A DNA stretch of 50,774 nt, taken from Eubacterium sp. (GTDB lineage Bacteria; Bacillota; Clostridia; Oscillospirales; Ruminococcaceae). Numbering within the stretch: position 1 is the first letter of the stretch; each line of letters opens with the position of its first letter. The stretch spans positions 1-50,774 of the forward strand of contig JAFLRX010000016.1 in assembly GCA_022511265.1 (NCBI GenBank), written 5' to 3'. Positions 50,291-50,774 of the stretch are shown here, one piece after another. The notes under the pieces are model-generated. The model saw only the letters and a program-made list of their open reading frames with translations. It did not search any database and had not been told where the DNA came from. The translations under genes and the position numbers were made by a program.

Positions 50291-50774
50291 ATGGCAAAAA
50301 AGTATTGTTATCTTTTTTCAGAGGGCAATGCTGATATGAGAGAGCTTCTCGGCGGTAAGGGCGCAAACCTCGCTGAGATGACCAAGATCTTCGGCGCTGA
50401 CAGAGTACCTCAGGGCTTTACTATCACTACTGAGGCGTGCACACAGTATTATGATGACGGTCGTAAAATAAACGACGATATCCAGGCCGAGATCAACGAA
50501 TACATCGTAAAGATGGAAGAGATCACAGGCAAGAAGTTCGGCGACAAGGAGAACCCGCTGCTGGTATCGGTACGTTCCGGCGCAAGAGCTTCAATGCCCG
50601 GTATGATGGATACAATCCTTAACCTCGGTCTTAACGAGGAAGTTGTTAACGTAATCGCTGAAAAGTCCGGCAACCCCCGTTGGGCATGGGACTGCTACAG
50701 AAGATTTATCCAGATGTACTCCGACGTTGTTATGGAGGTCGGCAAGAAGTACTTCGAGCAGCTCATCGACGAGA
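50291..50774 (+). CDS. ppdK: pyruvate, phosphate dikinase (5' part, cut by the window end)
   Basis: Interconverts pyruvate, ATP and Pi with phosphoenolpyruvate, AMP and PPi. The visible 161 residues are the start of the ATP-grasp nucleotide-binding domain: [37 protein letters not shown] and the ATP-binding [20 protein letters not shown]. The frame is open to the window edge, so about four fifths of the protein lies outside. GGAGG precedes the ATG, and codons are of the highly expressed type, in contrast to the AT-rich cassette upstream. In gut Clostridia this is a central glycolytic enzyme. Confidence 0.97.
   Translation, partial: MAKKYCYLFSEGNADMRELLGGKGANLAEMTKIFGADRVPQGFTITTEACTQYYDDGRKINDDIQAEINEYIVKMEEITGKKFGDKENPLLVSVRSGARASMPGMMDTILNLGLNEEVVNVIAEKSGNPRWAWDCYRRFIQMYSDVVMEVGKKYFEQLIDE

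Overview
The window looks like a chromosomal segment of a gut Clostridia, most likely the Ruminococcus/Oscillospiraceae group. This is inferred from gene content and style: heavy use of ATA and AAG codons, strong AAAGGAG ribosome binding sites, TTGACA-17-TATAAT promoters, a small Cys-rich protein resembling DUF6472, a GH127 arabinofuranosidase, NspC, and dispersed palindromic repeats. Most of it is ordinary core and metabolic genome; I see no CRISPR array, prophage or transposase.

Layout. 1-8.6 kb: a tRNA-Lys(UUU) cut by the window edge plus a 22-bp fragment of it; nth; an XRE-cupin regulator with an acyl-CoA synthetase; dprA; a heterodimeric ABC exporter behind a folded leader. 8.6-14.7 kb: an anchored Big_2/VanY peptidase, a zinc-ribbon membrane protein, a YhcC-like radical SAM protein with nspC, and an anchored alpha/beta hydrolase. 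14.8-18.0 kb (minus strand): a CadA-type metal P-type ATPase, its ArsR/CadC repressor with two candidate operators, and a small XRE regulator. 18.2-26.6 kb: a complete arginine operon argG-argH-GNAT-argC-argJ-argB-argD-argF. 26.6-29.6 kb: a CDF transporter, a histone-H1-like tail fused to an SCP2-like domain, and galU. 29.6-39.7 kb: an S1-domain protein, a CotH-kinase-like surface protein, a GtrB-like glycosyltransferase, a GGDEF-EAL protein with both active sites degenerate, a RodA/FtsW protein, and galK. 39.7-44.4 kb: hflX divergent from nadB-nadC-DUF6472-like-(pyrophosphatase-like/Nudix fusion). 44.4-47.5 kb: Nudix, YdcF-like and GH127. 47.6-50.1 kb: a visibly AT-richer TetR-ABC-FtsX cassette, likely acquired. 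50.3 kb to the end: the start of ppdK.

How the genes work together. The arg cluster encodes all steps from N-acetylglutamate to arginine with acetyl recycling by ArgJ; its GNAT is a candidate acetylglutamate synthase. The metal-efflux block forms a self-contained circuit: an autoregulated repressor, a terminator, then a separately controlled pump. The nad block lacks nadA but adds a pyrophosphatase-like/Nudix fusion that may act on products of the pathway. The main non-textbook items are the H1-like/SCP2-like fusion, that pyrophosphatase/Nudix fusion, the degenerate GGDEF-EAL protein, three palindromic repeats whose arms supply the stop codons of four neighbouring genes, and the overlapping divergent promoters at 11.3 kb.
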